Of a stretch of DNA of 55,603 nucleotides, positions 52,856 through 55,603 are shown piece after piece. A program made the translations under genes and the position numbers. Source of the stretch: an uncultured Lachnospiraceae bacterium (GTDB lineage Bacteria > Bacillota > Clostridia > Lachnospirales > Lachnospiraceae); the NCBI GenBank assembly GCA_946535225.1, contig CAMNDJ010000006.1, positions 1-55,603 on the forward strand, written 5' to 3'. Each line of letters opens with the position of its first letter. Position 1 is the stretch's first letter. The notes under the pieces were generated by a model, which saw only the letters and a list, made by a program, of their open reading frames with translations, ran no database searches and was not told the origin of the DNA.

Positions 52856-54325
52856 TTATGCTAAAGCCTTAAATACAGGCTTAAGTGCAGGATAAATCTG
52901 CTTATACTGCTGATATCTTGCCTCATACTTGGCTGTGAGCTCAGCATCAGGCTCAACAGTATCCACAACCTTCACAAGCTTTTGGGCCGCTTCCTCAACA
53001 GATGCAAACTCTCCGCAGGCAACCGCTGCAAGCATCGCTCCGCCGTAGCCCGGACCTTCTTCGCTCTCTATGACATCCACCTTGATACCGAGGATATTGG
53101 CTATCATCTTCTTCCAGAGAGGAGACTTGGCTCCGCCACCGCAGATCTTGGTGCGCTCTATCTTAATACCGAGTGACTTGGCAACCTCGAAAGAATCTCT
53201 TAATGCAAATGCAACGCCTTCAAGTACAGCCTGTGTCATATCGGCTCTTGTGGTATCCATCGTAATGCCGGTAAACGTACCCCTTGCATACGGATCATTG
53301 ATCGGAGATCTCTCGCCCATAAGATAAGGCAGGAAGAATACGTGGTTCTCACCCAGCTTATCAATAGCCTTCTGCTCACCCGCAAAATCCTTGGTGTCTA
53401 TGATATCCTCCATCCACCACTTGTTGCATGATGCAGCGGACAGCATACATCCCATGAGATGGTAGCTTCCGTCGGCATGTGCGAATGAATGAAGTGCATT
53501 ATTACTGTCCACTCCGAAAGTCTTGGATGAAATGAATATCGTTCCGCTCGTACCGAGAGATATATTACATCTGCCGTCACCGACAGTTCCCGTACCTACT
53601 GCTGCCGCAGCATTATCGCCTGCGCCGGCAACGATCTTGACATCCGTGGAAAGACCAAGTTCTGAAGCTACATCCGGTTTAAGTGTGCCGACTACTTCAT
53701 AACTCTCGAATATCTTAGCCAGCTGAGATTCCTTGACATCACAGATTTCCATCATCTCCTTGGACCAGCATCTGTTCTTAACATCGAATAACAGCATGCC
53801 TGATGCATCCGATACATCCGTGCAATGAACACCTGACAGCTTATATGCCAGATAATCCTTGGGAAGCATTATCTTCTCGATACGGGCGAAATTCTCAGGC
53901 TCATTCGCTTTTACCCAAAGGATCTTGGGTGCCGTAAATCCTGTAAATGCGATGTTAGCTGTATACTCCGACAGCTTATCTTTACCTATTACGTTATTGA
54001 GATAATCTGTCTCCTTGGTCGTACGTCCGTCGTTCCACAGAATCGCGGGACGGATCACATTATCGTCCTTATCAAGGATCACGAGTCCGTGCATCTGTCC
54101 GCCGAAGCTGATTCCTGCAACCTTAGACTTGTCGCACTCGCTTAAGAGTTCCTTCAATCCGTCTATAGACTGAGCATACCAATCCTCGGGCTTCTGCTCT
54201 GACCAGCCGGGATGAGGAAATGCAAGATCATATTCTCTGGATACGATCTTGTGTATCTTGCCCGTCTCATCCATAAGTAAGAGCTTAACTGCCGATGTTC
54301 CTAAGTCAATTCCTACGTATAACAT
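52856..54325 (-). CDS. xylB: Xylulokinase
   Basis: A 489-residue FGGY-family sugar kinase: MLYVGIDLGTSAVKLLLMDE (phosphate 1 motif), PGWSEQKPEDWY, GGQMHGLVILD and ILWNDGRT typical of XylB, the catalytic region VAGAGDNAAAAVGTG, and GGGAKSPLWKKMIANILG in the C-terminal half. It phosphorylates D-xylulose to xylulose 5-phosphate, feeding the pentose phosphate or phosphoketolase route. I use the ATG at 54323-54325 (GGAGG five bases ahead) rather than the in-frame ATG four codons upstream. First gene of its operon. Confidence 0.93.
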   Translation of the reverse strand: MLYVGIDLGTSAVKLLLMDETGKIHKIVSREYDLAFPHPGWSEQKPEDWYAQSIDGLKELLSECDKSKVAGISFGGQMHGLVILDKDDNVIRPAILWNDGRTTKETDYLNNVIGKDKLSEYTANIAFTGFTAPKILWVKANEPENFARIEKIMLPKDYLAYKLSGVHCTDVSDASGMLLFDVKNRCWSKEMMEICDVKESQLAKIFESYEVVGTLKPDVASELGLSTDVKIVAGAGDNAAAAVGTGTVGDGRCNISLGTSGTIFISSKTFGVDSNNALHSFAHADGSYHLMGCMLSAASCNKWWMEDIIDTKDFAGEQKAIDKLGENHVFFLPYLMGERSPINDPYARGTFTGITMDTTRADMTQAVLEGVAFALRDSFEVAKSLGIKIERTKICGGGAKSPLWKKMIANILGIKVDVIESEEGPGYGGAMLAAVACGEFASVEEAAQKLVKVVDTVEPDAELTAKYEARYQQYKQIYPALKPVFKALA

Positions 54326-54425
54326 AGCTACCTCCAATACATTTTGTAGTCTGCGCCGCCATCCCGTCTACAGGTTGTGTATCGGGAGAGACACTTTCCG
54401 TGCCCGTGCACGGAGCGCTACAAAT

Positions 54426-54454
54426 ATAATATCCCATAAGTGCACTTAATTCAA
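54426..54454 (-). promoter_or_regulatory. Promoter of the xylB operon
   Basis: The minus strand reads TTGAAT, a 17-base spacer and TATTAT, giving a leader of about 95 bases before xylB. One arm of the palindrome at 54431-54476 fills the spacer. Confidence 0.6.
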
Positions 54455-54476
54455 TAATTACTTGCACCTATGGGAT
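54431..54476. promoter_or_regulatory. Large palindromic operator-like element over the xylB promoter
   Basis: ATCCCATAAGTGCA (54431-54444) and TGCACCTATGGGAT (54463-54476) match in 13 of 14 positions and are separated by 18 bases that contain a further TTAATT/AATTA inner repeat. One arm lies between the -35 and -10 boxes, the other upstream of the -35, so a bound protein would control the promoter. There is no strong T-run, making a pure terminator less likely, although it also lies after the TM1266-type gene. Confidence 0.6.
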
Positions 54477-54526
54477 AATTTCGTGATTTGTAACAGTTTT
54501 TGTTATTCGTTTTTGGTAACTTTTGC

Positions 54527-54775
54527 TTATGAATAGATCACCTTGCTTGTCACGCCCTTAAGCATACCGAGCTTACCGGATAATGCACTTATCACATCCT
54601 GCGGAGCTTCCATGGCGATGCTTATGATCGCCAGCTCTTCCCCGTTATGTACCTGATGCGGCAGCCCCATCCTTCCGAGGATATACTGACCGTAATCCAT
54701 CAGCAGCTCATTGAGGCGTGAAGTCTGTGATCTGTCCTTAACTATTATCGCTACCAGCGCTATTCTCGTCTCCAA
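54527..54775 (-). CDS. TM1266-type putative regulator (ACT/NikR-like small protein)
   Basis: An 82-residue protein matching the TM1266 family annotated as iron-only hydrogenase system putative regulator: TRIALVAIIVKDRSQTSRLNELL, GQYILGRMGLPH, and VISALSGKLGMLKGVTSKVIYS at the C terminus. The fold is ACT/NikR-C-like, probably multimeric and ligand-binding. It starts with TTG (54773-54775) preceded by GGAGAG, and its first 38 bases overlap the end of the ECF gene in another frame. In most relatives the neighbours are hydE/hydF/hydG; here they are not in view. Confidence 0.85.
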   Translation of the reverse strand: METRIALVAIIVKDRSQTSRLNELLMDYGQYILGRMGLPHQVHNGEELAIISIAMEAPQDVISALSGKLGMLKGVTSKVIYS

Positions 54776-55361
54776 CCTGACTCTCCGATACTATGGCCGT
54801 CTTCCTAAGCGGCACCCATACAATAAAGAAATATACAAAACCTATCAACGCCGTAGTAAACTGCACAACCGAGAACGTCATCTGGAATACCGGCATCTTG
54901 CCCCTAAGCGGACTCTCCGCGGGTATAAAGGTCGGTAAGAGCCACAGCGATATAGTAAGACCCATCACGCATCCCTTCACAAGAGATGCAAGTACGGCCG
55001 CTGCGATCGACTTCGGATTAATCAGCCTGTTTTCGCCGGATATCGTCTTCTTAAACAGGAGATGGGTCATGACAACCAGTACGGCATTGCCCAGCATGAT
55101 AAGCGGCAGGATAGCAGGTACCGCACTCATCAGCGGATTGCCCGTTATCATAAAAGCAGTGACCGGAGTGATGATGCTTAAGATAATTCCGCATACTAAC
55201 CCGGCAGTGAGAGTCACGAGCACAAGGCAAAGGTTGATAACCGGTCCCGTGATGTAGACACTTAAGTTTTTGAAAAACTGGCTGACTATACATACAGCCA
55301 GCAGTATCGCACTGATCGCGATCCTCTTAGTCAGAGATACATTTGATCCGTCTTTATTCAT
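54738..55361 (-). CDS. ECF transporter S component
   Basis: An integral membrane protein of about 207 residues with five or six helices, RIAISAILLAVCIVSQ at the start of helix 1 (small-residue pattern contacting the T subunit), GPVINLCLVLVTLTAGLVCGIILSIITP, and a loop PIFM-like ESPLRGKMPVFQ near the C-terminal third. It captures a vitamin or similar small molecule for an ECF importer whose A and T subunits must be elsewhere. The start at 55359-55361 has AAGGAGG; a short upstream extension is less likely. The substrate is unknown. Confidence 0.82.
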   Translation of the reverse strand: MNKDGSNVSLTKRIAISAILLAVCIVSQFFKNLSVYITGPVINLCLVLVTLTAGLVCGIILSIITPVTAFMITGNPLMSAVPAILPLIMLGNAVLVVMTHLLFKKTISGENRLINPKSIAAAVLASLVKGCVMGLTISLWLLPTFIPAESPLRGKMPVFQMTFSVVQFTTALIGFVYFFIVWVPLRKTAIVSESQVGDENSAGSDNS

Positions 55362-55455
55362 TTTGTCCTCCTTTTTGCTCAGCACGAAGCTTTACAATCA
55401 GCATTATCTATAAGTCGAATCCGTCTAGTAAACGGATATCGTCTCTATCTTGAAT

Positions 55456-55603
55456 CTATTTTGTCAGGCGAACTGTCTCGCGGGCGATCGCAAGCTCCTC
55501 GTTGGTAGGAACTACCATGATCGTCACCTTGTCGCCGGGCTTGGAGATTATGACCTCCTCACCGCGAAGCTTGTTCTTCTCTTCATCTACAGAGCAGCCC
55601 ATG
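55456..55603 (-). CDS. ackA: Acetate kinase, C-terminal end (incomplete)
   Basis: The last 48 codons of a gene running off the right edge. The visible end ([27 protein letters not shown], then [17 protein letters not shown]) matches the C terminus of acetate kinase, including the near-invariant TNEELxIARET motif. The enzyme makes ATP and acetate from acetyl phosphate. It is upstream of the ECF gene; an ATCCGT/ACGGAT repeat (about 55422-55440) lies in between but has no clear T-run. Confidence 0.88.
   Translation of the reverse strand, partial: MGCSVDEEKNKLRGEEVIISKPGDKVTIMVVPTNEELAIARETVRLTK

Noticed and set aside
55386-55455. ATCCGT/ACGGAT inverted repeat after ackA as a terminator
   Set aside because: Stem is only six bases with no T-run, so readthrough from ackA into the ECF gene cannot be excluded.

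Overview
The window looks like chromosomal DNA of a low-to-mid-GC, non-sporulating Firmicute, most likely a Lachnospiraceae member of the Butyrivibrio/Roseburia type. The pointers are the hup-rqcP-divIC-tilS-hpt-ftsH block, the HU sequence style, many sugar ABC systems, an intracellular mannanase next to a cellobiose-2-epimerase-like gene, and acetate kinase. Genus is inference. Almost every gene is on the minus strand; the one clear plus-strand gene is a PAP2 phosphatase. I see no tRNA, rRNA, CRISPR array, IS element or phage gene.

Layout. (1) 1-5522, minus: an incomplete gene, an alpha/beta hydrolase, a flavodoxin-like reductase, a radical SAM protein, an esterase, a GH26 beta-mannanase and a cellobiose 2-epimerase-like protein. 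(2) 5523-13107: PAP2 (plus), a chemoreceptor, acyltransferase 3, TrkH/TrkA potassium uptake, and an FRG-domain protein. (3) 13129-18446: a small lipoprotein and a four-gene MalFGK-type sugar importer. (4) 18447-18829: a 383-base gap with two promoters, a terminator and a candidate structured RNA with a three-way-junction fold. (5) 18830-30061: D,D-carboxypeptidase, cytoplasmic GH13, then ftsH, hpt, tilS, divIC, rqcP, hup (without the sporulation genes that sit among them in Bacillus), a PEGA lipoprotein and the CCA-adding enzyme. (6) 30184-35376: a ChvE/MmsAB-type monosaccharide importer with two paralogous permeases and an internal terminator after the binding-protein gene. (7) 35586-50410: eight closely packed sensory genes. 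(8) 50588-54325: an L-fucose/L-arabinose-isomerase-family protein, a DUF4867 protein and xylulokinase behind a promoter covered by a large palindrome. (9) 54527-55603: a TM1266-type small regulator, an ECF S component and the 3' end of ackA.

How the genes fit together. Regions 6 to 8 look like one pentose-type sugar unit: a membrane-anchored sugar-binding protein, a YesM-type kinase and a YesN-type regulator resemble the three-component xylose sensors known in clostridia, followed by a lipoprotein receptor, an ABC importer, and a kinase/isomerase pair. The unusual part is that the sensory genes appear to share an operon with a canonical HD-GYP phosphodiesterase, a propeller-type hybrid kinase with a phosphotransfer domain, a two-module response regulator and an HD-GYP protein with altered active-site residues and an unfamiliar C-terminal domain. 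This suggests sugar sensing coupled to cyclic-di-nucleotide signalling and is the best candidate for an undescribed system here. The isomerase/DUF4867/xylulokinase trio is a second candidate, and the RNA at 18533-18686 a third.
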